From assembly GCA_015222555.1 (NCBI GenBank), contig JADFVM010000333.1:1-16222 (forward strand): a DNA stretch of 16,222 bases, in the 5' to 3' direction. Both the position numbers and the translations under genes were made by a program. This stretch comes from Pseudomonadota bacterium (GTDB lineage Bacteria > Desulfobacterota > JADFVX01). The notes below the pieces were generated by a model. It was not told the DNA's origin. It ran no database searches and worked only from the letters and a program-made list of their open reading frames with translations. Position 1 is the first letter of the stretch; every line of letters starts with the position of its first letter. Of the stretch, positions 6,943 through 15,019 are shown one piece after another.

Positions 6943-7016
6943 TTAAACCTAAATTTTGCAAGTGGGCCGAGGTCAGAGGCTGGCGAATCCCGGATTACTT
7001 GCAGGGTTTAGGTTAA
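6943..7016. repeat. Imperfect inverted repeat in the gspC-gspD gap
   Basis: The left arm TTAAACCTAAATTTTGCAAG (from 6943) pairs imperfectly with the right arm CTTGCAGGGTTTAGGTTAA (6998-7016). The best blocks are TTGCAAGT/ACTTGCA and CCTAAA/TTTAGG. The about 33-nt middle is G+C-rich (GGGCCGAGGTCAGAGG and later TCCCGG). It could be an RNA leader structure or a small mobile repeat. It does not match the known cyclic-di-GMP riboswitch layout as I recall it. Confidence 0.55.
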
Positions 7017-7052
7017 ATAGTAAATTACTGAAAAGTTATTTCAGGAGGCGTT

Positions 7053-9014
7053 TTGAAAATAGACAGTAAGAGGAAAAGAGTCTTTGTCCTTGCTCTGATT
7101 TTAAACTTTATCTTCTCTTCCCAGCTTTTTGCTGCCGGGAAGAAGGAGATTTCTATGGACTTTGACAATGCCGATATCAGGGTTGTTATAAAGTTTATCA
7201 GCGAGCTGACGGGGAAGAATATGGTCGTTGACAGTAAGGTTAAGGGAAATGTCACGGTCATCTCTCCCACTAAAATCTCCGAGGAAGAGGCCTACAGGGT
7301 TTTTGATTCCATATTAGAGGTTAATGGATATTCTGCCGTGGAGACTGCCGGCATTATTAAGATTATTCCTAAACCGGATGCTTCCAAAAGCCAGACGCGA
7401 ACAAGAGTTGGAAAGGACAGTAAAAAGGTCCCGAGAAATGACAGGATAGTTACTCAGATAATCCCTCTCGACTATGCAAGCTCAACGCAGGTAAGGGCAG
7501 CCCTGGCGCCGCTTATCTCAAAAAACGGCATCATCATTGATTTCGCTGCCTCCAATACCATTATTGTGACAGACATTTCATCCAATATTCACAGACTTGT
7601 CAGGATTGTGCAGGAGATTGACCTGGAAGATGTCAGTGAAAAAATAGAGATCATAGCGCTTCGATACGCCTCTGCAGGAAATTTTGCCAAACAGTTGACC
7701 TCTATCTTTCCCTTAAAAAAACAGGCCGCCGCCGCGAGAGGGAAGAGGAGAGCGCCTCAGGCCGGCCAGAGTGCGTTAAAGGTTATCCCCTATGAAAGAA
7801 CAAACTCAATTATAGTTGTTGCCGACGAGAGTAACATGGAAAGTATCAAGGCGCTCGTTGAAATACTTGATGTGGAAACGGAGGTAGAGGCGGGTGAAAT
7901 CCATGTCGTGTACCTGAAAAATGCCGTTGCCGAGGATATTTCTAAAGTCCTGAGCAGTATGACGCAGCAAAGGAGAAACCAGCCGACTGCTCAAGGTGGC
8001 GCTTCAGGCGGCATTCCCATTAGCGGTAATATTATTATTACGCCGGACAAGGCAACAAATTCCCTTGTTATTACCGCCTCTCCCAGTGATTACCGCGTAA
8101 TAACAACTGTCATCGACAAGCTCGACATACGACGCAAGCAGGTCTATGTTGAGGCCTCTATCATGGAAATAAGTGTAGATAAACAAAGAGAGCTCGGTTT
8201 TGAATTCAGGGGGACCTCTGATCCGACTGCAAGCAGTGGTGCCAAGGTCATCGGGGGCACAACCTTTGGTGGAATAGAGGCGGCAAGCAGTAATCCGCTG
8301 GGGCTGACGGGGCAAGGCCTTGTTCTCGGTGCCGTCGATGGCACGATTACTTTTAGAGGGACGGAATATTTGAATATCGGCGCCCTTTTAAGGGCTATTG
8401 AAACGGAATCGGGTGTTAATGTGTTATCCACCCCCCACCTGCTGACGACGGACAACGAGGAGGCCGAAATTGTCGTGGGTGAGAACGTGCCCTTTATTAC
8501 TTCAAAGACCCAGACCACAGCCGGTGAACCGATAACCACGATAGAACGAAAAGATGTAGGGATCACCCTCAAGATCACACCCCAGATCAATGAAAGCGAT
8601 TTTGTAAAACTGAAAATATACCAGGAGATATCCAGCGTTAAAGAGGTAACGTTGGAGGAAGCTGCCGACCTCATTACGACCAAGCGGTCTGCCAAAACAA
8701 CGGTAGTTGTGAAAGATGGGCAAACGGTGGCAATCGGCGGATTGATCAGGGATAATGATATTGAAACTAAAAATAAGGTCCCCTGTCTGGGGGACATCCC
8801 CCTTCTTGGCATGTTGTTTCGCTTCACTTCCGTAAAAAAGGAAAAGACGAACCTGCTTATTTTCCTTTCTCCGCGGATCATCAGGGATTCCGCCGAAATG
8901 GATGCCATTATGGATGAAAAGAAAAGGGATATGGACGCTTTCAGGGAGGAACATCTCCCTAAAAGTATGAAAAAAGACAGTGATGGTGATACCGGGGAAT
9001 CACCTGAAAAATGA
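7053..9014 (+). CDS. gspD: Type II secretion system secretin
   Basis: 653 aa, starting at TTG 7053 with a perfect AGGAGG (7043-7048) 4 nt ahead. A Sec signal peptide ends near LFAA (residues 22-28). Domains: N0 at 31-107 (MDFDNADIRVVIKFISELTG), N1 at about 132-193, N2 at about 196-276 and N3 at about 282-358, with Gly/Ala/Gln-rich loops in N2 and N3. The secretin core is at about 362-612 with the signature VPCLGDIPLLGMLF (576-589). The last 40 residues are charged and lack an obvious pilotin-binding S domain. GspD forms the outer-membrane gated channel through which folded proteins leave. The mature N-terminus is not a lipoprotein. The TGA stop overlaps the gspE start (ATGA), so the two are translationally coupled. 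Confidence 0.97.
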   Translation: MKIDSKRKRVFVLALILNFIFSSQLFAAGKKEISMDFDNADIRVVIKFISELTGKNMVVDSKVKGNVTVISPTKISEEEAYRVFDSILEVNGYSAVETAGIIKIIPKPDASKSQTRTRVGKDSKKVPRNDRIVTQIIPLDYASSTQVRAALAPLISKNGIIIDFAASNTIIVTDISSNIHRLVRIVQEIDLEDVSEKIEIIALRYASAGNFAKQLTSIFPLKKQAAAARGKRRAPQAGQSALKVIPYERTNSIIVVADESNMESIKALVEILDVETEVEAGEIHVVYLKNAVAEDISKVLSSMTQQRRNQPTAQGGASGGIPISGNIIITPDKATNSLVITASPSDYRVITTVIDKLDIRRKQVYVEASIMEISVDKQRELGFEFRGTSDPTASSGAKVIGGTTFGGIEAASSNPLGLTGQGLVLGAVDGTITFRGTEYLNIGALLRAIETESGVNVLSTPHLLTTDNEEAEIVVGENVPFITSKTQTTAGEPITTIERKDVGITLKITPQINESDFVKLKIYQEISSVKEVTLEEAADLITTKRSAKTTVVVKDGQTVAIGGLIRDNDIETKNKVPCLGDIPLLGMLFRFTSVKKEKTNLLIFLSPRIIRDSAEMDAIMDEKKRDMDAFREEHLPKSMKKDSDGDTGESPEK

Positions 9015-10705
9015 AACTGCTAGGACAAATACTCCTTTCCAGAGAGTTGATCAATGAGGAACAGCTGGAGTCAGCTCTTTCGGCACAGAAAGTAAAAAAA
9101 GAGCTGCTGGGCAAGATTCTTGTCAATCTCGGTTACATTAATGAAGAAGCATGGTTAAGTGTCCTTGCCGAGCAGTTCGGCCTTGACTATATCAATAGCG
9201 TGTCGGAACATATAAACAGTGATGAAATGTCCGGCATGGCCCCCCTTAACTTCTTTAAAAAAAGCAAAATCATCCCTTACCGAATAGAAAATGGCACCCT
9301 TTATGTTGCCACATCAGACCCCTTAAATACCGGCCCCATAGACGACCTGCAAACACTGACAGGTAAAATGGTGATTCAAACGCTCTGTCCTGAAGGAGAA
9401 ATCACAAAAACGATCCACCATTTAATGGAAGAAAGCCTTGAATCACCGGAGGAAGTCATTGAAGACCTCAGTAGTGACGACGTAGGTTCTCTTAGCCTGG
9501 ACATAGAGGAAACGGAAGACCTTCTCGATCTTTCCGATGAGGCGCCCATTATTCGACTTGTGAACAAGATCTTTTACCGGGCAGTGAAGGAGAGGGCCAG
9601 TGATATACATATTGAGCCCTTTGAAGCGGGACTGAAAGTCAGGTTCAGGATTGACGGGACACTTTATGAGAGGCTTTCACCTCCCAAGGTATATCACGCC
9701 CCCATTGTCTCAAGGGTTAAAATACTGGCCGGCCTGAATATCGCCGAGAGAAGGTTGCCCCAGGATGGGCGCATTAAGATAAAAATCGCCGGCAAGGATG
9801 TTGACATCAGGGTTTCTCTCATCCCGACGGCTTATGGCGAAAGGCTAGTCCTGAGGATTCTTGACCGGTCCAGCGTGCTGCTTGGGCTCAGTGATCTGGG
9901 GATGGGGAAGGATCAGCTCATGGCATTTACGAAAGCCATCAGCACCGCCAACGGGATCGTCCTTGTAACAGGTCCCACGGGAAGCGGTAAAACGACAACG
10001 CTCTATGCCGCCATGGAAGAGCTCAACTCATCGGAAACAAATATTCTTACCGTTGAAGACCCTGTAGAGTATCAGATCCCGGGCATAGGACAGATCCCTG
10101 TCAATACAAAAGTGGGTCTCACCTTTGCAAAGGGCTTGAGGTCTATTCTTCGTCAGGATCCGGATAAAATTATGGTTGGGGAGATCAGGGACCTTGAGAC
10201 TGCCGAAATCGCGATTCAGGCCTCACTGACGGGACATCTTGTGCTCAGCACCTTACATACTAACGATGCTGCAAGTGCTGTGACTCGGCTTGTCGATATG
10301 GGTGTCGAATCATTTCTTGTTTCCGCCACCCTCCGGGCCGTTATCGCCCAGCGTCTGGTGAGGCGCATATGTCAAAACTGCAAGATCAAATACAGCCCGC
10401 CGGAAGAACTCCTTGAGGAGCTTGGTATCAGCAAAAGCGACAGGCAAGGGGTCACCTTTTACAGGGGCGCAGGCTGCGACCAGTGCTCGGAAACGGGATA
10501 CAGGGGTCGGGGCGCTATTTATGAAATATTGACAATCAGTGAACCTGTAAGGCGGCTCATTGTTGAAAATGAAGATGGCTATGCCATAAAAAGGGAGGCT
10601 TTAAAGCTTGGAATGAAAACCATGCGCCAGGAGGGTATAAGTAAGGTCCTGGAAGGGATAACCACATTGGAAGAATTAATTGCCGTTACAAGAGAAGTGG
10701 AATGA
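9011..10705 (+). CDS. gspE: Type II secretion system ATPase E
   Basis: 564 aa. The N-terminal GspE/PilB domain (about 1-140, beginning MKLLGQILLSRELINEEQLE) is followed by an acidic linker and the ATPase core. It carries the RRLPQDGRI block (248-256), Walker A GPTGSGKT (321-328), the Asp box VEDPVEYQ (348-355), Walker B IMVGEIRD (387-394) with catalytic Glu391, and a His box around HLVLSTLHTND (409-419). A four-cysteine zinc motif, Cys454-x2-Cys457 and Cys489-x2-Cys492, is intact, as is typical of GspE. The hexamer drives pseudopilus assembly on the cytosolic face, normally docked through GspL. It overlaps gspD at the start and gspN at the end by 4 bp each. Confidence 0.97.
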   Translation: MKLLGQILLSRELINEEQLESALSAQKVKKELLGKILVNLGYINEEAWLSVLAEQFGLDYINSVSEHINSDEMSGMAPLNFFKKSKIIPYRIENGTLYVATSDPLNTGPIDDLQTLTGKMVIQTLCPEGEITKTIHHLMEESLESPEEVIEDLSSDDVGSLSLDIEETEDLLDLSDEAPIIRLVNKIFYRAVKERASDIHIEPFEAGLKVRFRIDGTLYERLSPPKVYHAPIVSRVKILAGLNIAERRLPQDGRIKIKIAGKDVDIRVSLIPTAYGERLVLRILDRSSVLLGLSDLGMGKDQLMAFTKAISTANGIVLVTGPTGSGKTTTLYAAMEELNSSETNILTVEDPVEYQIPGIGQIPVNTKVGLTFAKGLRSILRQDPDKIMVGEIRDLETAEIAIQASLTGHLVLSTLHTNDAASAVTRLVDMGVESFLVSATLRAVIAQRLVRRICQNCKIKYSPPEELLEELGISKSDRQGVTFYRGAGCDQCSETGYRGRGAIYEILTISEPVRRLIVENEDGYAIKREALKLGMKTMRQEGISKVLEGITTLEELIAVTREVE

Positions 10706-11583
10706 GGTCGGGCCTTTTGTCTGCAATAAATCGGCGGGGAGGGAAGTTTACTGCCTGGTTTTTTCTCCTCTTTTTTTTTCTGCTGCTTGTCAGATTTCCC
10801 TATGGGGAACTTAAAAGCTGGGCCATCTCTGAGGCAGGCAAAAAAGCGGGTGTCCAGGTTGTCATGTCGGACTCCGACTTCCTTTTCCCCTTTGGGCTGG
10901 CGATTACGGACGTCACTTTCAGCAGTGAAAATCCGAAGACTTTTTTTATAACACCGAGGCTGGAAAAGCTTGTTTTAAGAGGAAGCCCCTTCATGTTTTT
11001 TTCCGATGAGAAAGTCATAGAGTTTGAGCTTGTTAACGGCGGTAAGGGAAAGGGACACGTTAGCATTTCGGGCGGGGGACTGACAGTTAACATAGACACC
11101 GAAGAGATTAAAATGGATGGTCTCATGGTTGGAAACAGGCTGGTCATTGATGAGGGCACCTTAAGCCTTTCCGGCAATATGGAGGTTTATAATGAGGTCT
11201 CGCGGGGTGAAGGTGACCTTGCTCTTACTGTAAGGGGTGTTTTGCTTCGGGGAATAAATCCTTTGCTTCCCGAGATTCTGATCAGCCAACTTGATGCACA
11301 TGCAGAAAAAAAAGGATCGCAACTTTTGATCAACTCTCTAAAGGCGGACCTTCAGGGGATTAAGGTAAAAGGGGATGGTAAAATCAATCTTGATCAAAAT
11401 ATGAAAAAAAGCCGGCTTGCCTTAAAGGCGGATGTGGATCTAAGTGGTGCAAAAGAAGGCCCCTTGAAAGACTATCTCCCCTTCCTGAAAGGCATGGTGG
11501 GGCAAAGAGACCGCTTTAATGTTCTCTTGTCAGGTGATCTGGAGAAACCTAATGTGAAACTTGACGGGAAGAGTATTAACTAA
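10702..11583 (+). CDS. gspN: Type II secretion system protein N (AsmA-like)
   Basis: 293 aa; ATG overlaps the gspE stop (ATGA). One strongly hydrophobic helix at about 16-31 follows a basic start. The rest is beta-rich with no catalytic motif: repeated strand patterns such as LVLRGSPF, ITDVTFSS and IKVKGDGKINLD are typical of AsmA-like GspN proteins of deltaproteobacterial and Leptospira-type T2SS clusters. GspN is thought to sit in the inner membrane with a large periplasmic domain; its precise role is unsettled. Its position between the ATPase and the platform protein GspF supports the call. Sequence alone gives only moderate family recognition, so an unrelated AsmA-like protein is the alternative. 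Confidence 0.82.
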   Translation: MRSGLLSAINRRGGKFTAWFFLLFFFLLLVRFPYGELKSWAISEAGKKAGVQVVMSDSDFLFPFGLAITDVTFSSENPKTFFITPRLEKLVLRGSPFMFFSDEKVIEFELVNGGKGKGHVSISGGGLTVNIDTEEIKMDGLMVGNRLVIDEGTLSLSGNMEVYNEVSRGEGDLALTVRGVLLRGINPLLPEILISQLDAHAEKKGSQLLINSLKADLQGIKVKGDGKINLDQNMKKSRLALKADVDLSGAKEGPLKDYLPFLKGMVGQRDRFNVLLSGDLEKPNVKLDGKSIN

Positions 11584-11597
11584 CACTTGGTTTTCAT

Positions 11598-12812
11598 ATG
11601 ACACTATTCAGACATAAAAGTTATGATGCCTCCGGTAAAAGTATTTCCGGTGTCGTTGATGCGGACAGCCCGGGGCAGGCGACTTCAAAACTGAAGAACA
11701 AGGGGCTTTTCCCTTTCGAAGTCACAGCTGAACTTTCTTCAAGAGACAGGACCGGGCAGATCCGAAGACCGATAAGAAGGGTAAGCAAGGGGGACATAAC
11801 GACCTTTACAAGACAGTTGGCAACGCTTCTTGCCTCCGGTATGCCTGTCGTTGAAAGCCTGACGGCACTTTCCGAACAGACTGATAATCGGTCACTTGAA
11901 AAGGCCATTGTCGATATGAAGGGAAATGTTTCATCTGGTAGTTCCTTATCAGATGCTTTTGACGGTTATCCTCGCTTTTTTTCTCCAACCTACATCGGTC
12001 TTGTCAAGGCGGGTGAGGAGGGTGGTGATCTCGATTTGATCCTGGAGGAACTTGCCCAGCTGGGAGAAAAGGAGGAGGCGCTAAAAGGAAAGGTGATGGC
12101 TGCAATGATCTATCCCGTTGTCATGGTCATTATCGGCATCCTTGTCCTGGCCATACTCTTTGTTGCCGTCATCCCCCAGATTACCTCTATCTTTGAAAAT
12201 ATGGGACAGGCCCTGCCGCTTCCGACACGGATTCTCATTACGACGGCAAACATCGCGCAACAGTGGTGGCCATTAATACTGATTGTTCTTATCCTGATAA
12301 GCGTTGCTCTTTACAGGGTCTATCATACAAAAAGGGGGCGTGCTGTTTTTGATCGTCTGGCCTTGAAACTGCCTGTATTCGGCTCTATTCTGTGCCGAAT
12401 TGACGTGGCCAGGTTTTCACGAAGTCTGTCTTTACTGTTAAAGGGCGGCGTTCCGATTACCGATGCGCTGGATACGGTAAAGGGCGTGGTAAAAAACTCC
12501 ATTATATCGGACTCAATATCAAGGGCGAGGGAAAATTTGGCTGAAGGCGGTGACATTTCTTCCGTATTGAAAGAAAGAGGGGTCTTCCCGCCCATTGCCG
12601 TGCATATGATCGCCATCGGTGAAAAGGGTGGCAAGCTGGAAGAAATGCTGTTAAATGTAGCAAATGCCTTTGACAGAGAGGTGGAAAGTGTTGCCGAGGG
12701 GCTCACATCAATCCTTGAGCCTTTACTGATTCTGGCAATGGGGGGCATTGTCTTTTTTATTGCCATTTCCATCCTTCTTCCTATTTTTGAAATGAACCAG
12801 TTGGTGAGGTAA
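11598..12812 (+). CDS. gspF: Type II secretion system inner-membrane platform protein F
   Basis: 404 aa. The N-terminal region (FRHKSYDASGKSISGVVDAD) is the usual GspF opening. Two homologous T2SSF helical domains follow, at about 66-193 and 269-396. Each carries the FSRSLSLLLKGG or FTRQLATLLASG block and a later KAGEEGG or AIGEKGG turn. TM helices are at about 169-191, 222-242 and 374-397, matching the three-helix family topology. GspF is the polytopic centre of the platform that couples GspE rotation to pseudopilin addition. It starts 14 nt after gspN with only a weak ribosome site and ends in TAATG, overlapping gspM by 1 bp. Confidence 0.96.
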   Translation: MTLFRHKSYDASGKSISGVVDADSPGQATSKLKNKGLFPFEVTAELSSRDRTGQIRRPIRRVSKGDITTFTRQLATLLASGMPVVESLTALSEQTDNRSLEKAIVDMKGNVSSGSSLSDAFDGYPRFFSPTYIGLVKAGEEGGDLDLILEELAQLGEKEEALKGKVMAAMIYPVVMVIIGILVLAILFVAVIPQITSIFENMGQALPLPTRILITTANIAQQWWPLILIVLILISVALYRVYHTKRGRAVFDRLALKLPVFGSILCRIDVARFSRSLSLLLKGGVPITDALDTVKGVVKNSIISDSISRARENLAEGGDISSVLKERGVFPPIAVHMIAIGEKGGKLEEMLLNVANAFDREVESVAEGLTSILEPLLILAMGGIVFFIAISILLPIFEMNQLVR

Positions 12813-13342
12813 TGAATTTCTACAAAAGACTCAGTAAAAAGGAAAAGAAAACATTCAAGGCCGCAGCTCTTGTTCTTGCGCTGCTCCTGCTTCTTTTTAT
12901 GGTCATATTGCCTTTAAAGGAGAGAAGAGACTTCTATCACGACCGCATGGTCAGGAGCGGGAAAACGCTGGAAAAAATGACGGCCATGTCAGCCAGATAT
13001 AAAGAGCTAAAAGCCCACATGGCCGGCAAAGGCAGTTCATCAAGAAAAGGGCAGGGGAACTTTACACTTTTTTCCTTTCTTGATAAGGCGGCAAGCGATT
13101 CCGATATTAAAGGAAACATCAAGTCCATGAAACCTTCCGTCCAGTCAAGAGAAAACTATACAGAATCAACCGTTCTTGTGGAGCTTGAAGATGTGAGCCT
13201 CAAGCCGCTGGTATCCTATATTCACCGCATAGAATCTTCAGGCCAAAATCTAAGGATCAAAAAAGTCGATATCCAGCCAAGATACAGTAACCCGGATCAA
13301 ATTAATGTGACACTGATCATATCATCTTTAGAGATGAAGTAA
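12812..13342 (+). CDS. gspM: Type II secretion system protein M
   Basis: 176 aa. A short basic cytosolic start (KRLSKKEKKTFK) is followed by one TM helix (about 17-35) and a coiled segment (RDFYHDRMVRSGKTLEKM). A small periplasmic ferredoxin-like alpha/beta domain follows at about 85-176, with FTLFSFLDKAAS and the closing strand INVTLIISSLEMK. This is the GspM/PilO-like layout. GspM pairs with GspL in the platform, yet no gspL lies next to it here. The 1-bp overlap with gspF shows it belongs to the operon. Primary sequence of GspM is poorly conserved, so the call leans on topology, length and position. Confidence 0.85.
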   Translation: MNFYKRLSKKEKKTFKAAALVLALLLLLFMVILPLKERRDFYHDRMVRSGKTLEKMTAMSARYKELKAHMAGKGSSSRKGQGNFTLFSFLDKAASDSDIKGNIKSMKPSVQSRENYTESTVLVELEDVSLKPLVSYIHRIESSGQNLRIKKVDIQPRYSNPDQINVTLIISSLEMK

Positions 13343-13362
13343 AATATATTGAGGGAGGCACA

Positions 13363-13827
13363 ATGAAGGTTAAGAATCAATGGAAGAGCATGGTAAACAA
13401 TAATAGGGGTTTTACCCTGATTGAAATACTTGTAGTCGTTATTATTCTTGGCATATTTATCGGCCTTGTTTCATCCCGCATTATGGATAAACCTGAAGAG
13501 GCACGGAGAACAAAGACGAAACTTCAAATTGAAAATCTTTCGGCAACTCTGGATCAATACTATCTGGATACAGGTTATTATCCCTCCACTGAACAGGGAC
13601 TGGAAGCCCTTGTTGAAAAGCCCACCGTTGGAAGAATTCCGAAAAAATACAGGGAAGGCGGTTATCTTAAAGGCGGTAAAGTCCCTCTCGATCCCTGGAG
13701 TAACAGGTATGTTTATTTATCGCCCGGTGTAAATAGCAAAGAGTTCGACCTGGAGTCATACGGCGCTGACGGTGAAGACGGGGGGGAAGGCTTTGACGCC
13801 GATGTGGAGAGCTGGAATCTTCAATAA
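13363..13827 (+). CDS. gspG: Type II secretion system major pseudopilin G
   Basis: 154 aa; ATG 13363 with GGGAGG (13353-13358) 4 nt ahead. A 16-residue leader ends at Gly, then FTLIEILVVVIILGIF: the prepilin peptidase cuts G/F and Glu5 is present. The globular part holds the GspG hallmarks QYYLDTGYYPSTEQGLEALV and KVPLDPWSNRYVYLSPG, and the acidic loop with SYGADGEDGGEG near the end that binds calcium in this family. It polymerises to build the periplasmic pseudopilus. It is followed by a 321-bp break before gspH, unlike the rest of the operon. Confidence 0.97.
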   Translation: MKVKNQWKSMVNNNRGFTLIEILVVVIILGIFIGLVSSRIMDKPEEARRTKTKLQIENLSATLDQYYLDTGYYPSTEQGLEALVEKPTVGRIPKKYREGGYLKGGKVPLDPWSNRYVYLSPGVNSKEFDLESYGADGEDGGEGFDADVESWNLQ

Positions 13828-13837
13828 AGGATAGAAC

Positions 13838-13871
13838 GCAGATGGCGCGGATAAAGCGGATTTTCGCGGAT
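13838..13871. repeat. Short tandem repeat, GC(A/G)GAT units
   Basis: GCAGAT at 13838 and GCGGAT at 13847, 13856 and 13866 recur with periods of 9, 9 and 10 bp just 10 bp after the gspG stop. The pattern resembles a dispersed CGCAGAT-CGCGGAT repeat seen in many unrelated genomes (recalled, not searched). Confidence 0.6.
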
Positions 13872-13966
13872 AAGGAAAAGAACAAAGTGAAAGTTCAAAT
13901 TGTCGATAGATAATCATCTGATTTCAGCATTGTCCGGGCAAGTTTTTGCTATTGCAAAGTTTTATT

Positions 13967-14050
13967 AAATTTGTCATGCCCGAGTGCTTTTATCGGGTAT
14001 CCAGAAAGCCCTGAGTCATGGATTCCCGCCTTCGCGGGAATGACAAAATT
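13967..14050. repeat. 84-bp MITE/REP-like element with terminal inverted repeats
   Basis: The left end AAATTTGTCATGCCCG (13967-13982) and right end CGGGAATGACAAAATT (14035-14050) are inverted copies matching at 14 of 16 positions. Inside the right half ATTCCCGC-CTTC-GCGGGAAT (14022-14041) is a perfect 8-bp hairpin. This is the GTCATTCCCG family of non-coding dispersed repeats, with a shorter relative at 5152-5182. It encodes nothing. The hairpin lacks a U-run but could still affect the mRNA. Confidence 0.7.
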
Positions 14051-14148
14051 TGAATTTTTACAGGCTCCCATAATCAAAGTTAATTCGTGAGTTTAAATCT
14101 TCACAGATATCCTTCAATGAGCGGATGTTTATCCTTGAAAAGTTTGAC

Positions 14149-14661
14149 ATGCCGATGATGGTTTTAGATAAAAACAGGAAAGCCGGCTTTACCCTGGTTG
14201 AATTGACAATTGTCATCTTTATCCTCGCCCTTCTGACGGCCGTTACAATGCCAAGGTTTGTGGCTTTCTTTTCCAGGGGGGATCTCGACGCTTTTGCATC
14301 AAAACTATCTACATATATTGAGCATGTAAGGGATGAGGCGGTCTATAAAAAAAGAGTCTTGTACGTTAATTACAATCCTCAGCAAAACAGGTTCTGGGTA
14401 ACAGATTTTAAGGGGGATAAAGATAGGGCGGTTCTTATGCGTGCAGTGTCTGTCCCCGAAGATATTGTCGTTACAGATTTTGTCATCGGCGATGGCGAAA
14501 AGATATTTGATGGGGATGTAAGAATCCCTTTTTATCCGGGGGGCAAAGCAGAGGCTGTTTTGATACATCTAAAGGGACGGGAAGAAAAAAACATGACCCT
14601 GGAGATTCCCTATCTTGCCAGAAAGGTAAAAAGACATGAAGGTTACCTCGAAAAATCATGA
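14149..14661 (+). CDS. gspH: Type II secretion system minor pseudopilin H
   Basis: 170 aa from ATG 14149, chosen because GAAAAG (14137-14142) lies 6 nt ahead; ATG 14125, 14155 and 14158 are in-frame alternatives. The 13-residue leader ends KAG before FTLVELTIVIFILALLTAV, so cleavage is at G/F with Glu5 present. After the helix come REGD-like variation (SRGDLDAFASKL) and a beta-rich domain with RVLYVNYNPQQNRFWVTDFK, the usual GspH arrangement. GspH is a minor pseudopilin near the tip complex. Its assignment over GspG or GspI rests on length, lack of the GspG calcium loop and position before gspI. It overlaps gspI by 26 bp. Confidence 0.88.
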   Translation: MPMMVLDKNRKAGFTLVELTIVIFILALLTAVTMPRFVAFFSRGDLDAFASKLSTYIEHVRDEAVYKKRVLYVNYNPQQNRFWVTDFKGDKDRAVLMRAVSVPEDIVVTDFVIGDGEKIFDGDVRIPFYPGGKAEAVLIHLKGREEKNMTLEIPYLARKVKRHEGYLEKS

Positions 14662-15019
14662 AAGGTCTCAAAAGGGTTTTACACTCCTTGAGGTCCTGGT
14701 GGCGCTTTCAATCATCGCCATCTCCTTTGTCGTTCTCCTGCAGTCACAAAGCTCAAACATAACCAGAGTATACCACTCAACTGCCCTGACAAAGGCGGCC
14801 CTCCTTAGTCAGGATCTATTGTCAGGCATGGATGCGCGCAAAGAACGTGGCACAGGTGAATGGGAGGGGGAAGAGGAGAGAGACAATGTCACCTTCTTCT
14901 GGAAAAAGAGTATAGAGCCTTCCGTTGTTGAGAGCATGGTGCACGTTACTATTTCTGTTGAATGGGGAAAAAAAGGATCGAATGTCCCTTATGTGGTGGA
15001 GACATACAGAGCAATTTAA
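14636..15019 (+). CDS. gspI: Type II secretion system minor pseudopilin I
   Basis: 127 aa; AAAGG at 14622-14626 precedes ATG 14636, which lies inside the end of gspH. A 14-residue leader ends QKG, followed by FTLLEVLVALSIIAISFVVL with cleavage at G/F and Glu5. The short globular part (SSNITRVYHS, then LSQDLLSGMD and a closing VHVTISVEWGKKG) fits the small GspI domain, including the conserved TISVEW-type end. GspI nucleates the GspI-J-K tip complex. The stop overlaps the gspJ start by 1 bp (TAATG). Confidence 0.92.
   Translation: MKVTSKNHERSQKGFTLLEVLVALSIIAISFVVLLQSQSSNITRVYHSTALTKAALLSQDLLSGMDARKERGTGEWEGEEERDNVTFFWKKSIEPSVVESMVHVTISVEWGKKGSNVPYVVETYRAI

Larger units (their letters stand above)
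13828..14148. other. Repeat-bearing gap between gspG and gspH
   Basis: 321 bp without a recognisable gene inside an otherwise tightly packed operon. It contains a short tandem GCGGAT-type repeat (13838-13871), AT-rich sequence, and an 84-bp element with inverted ends (13967-14050). I find no good promoter hexamer pair: an ATGACA (14040-14045) and a CATAAT (14069-14074) are 23 bp apart, too far. Confidence 0.7.

Noticed and set aside
6943..7016. Cyclic-di-GMP (GEMM) riboswitch before gspD
   Set aside because: The conserved GEMM core as I recall it (ACGCAAAGCC followed by a tetraloop-receptor arm) is not present; only an imperfect inverted repeat is seen.
8144..8908. Long 254-codon minus-strand open frame inside gspD
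   Set aside because: It lies wholly within the secretin domain of gspD. The product is serine/valine-rich with no recognisable motif, as expected from antisense of a conserved gene.
12323..12772. 149-codon minus-strand open frame inside gspF
   Set aside because: It is a shadow of the second T2SSF domain; no ribosome site or family features.
14022..14041. Rho-independent terminator between gspG and gspH
   Set aside because: The hairpin is perfect, but it is followed by GACAAAATTTG rather than a U-run, and its sequence is explained by the repeat element.
14962..15018. N-terminal extension of gspJ with a CPLCGG zinc-ribbon-like start
   Set aside because: It is the other-frame reading of the gspI 3' end. 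It would put 30 residues before the G/F cleavage site, while ATG 15019 gives a normal 11-residue leader and a TAATG junction.
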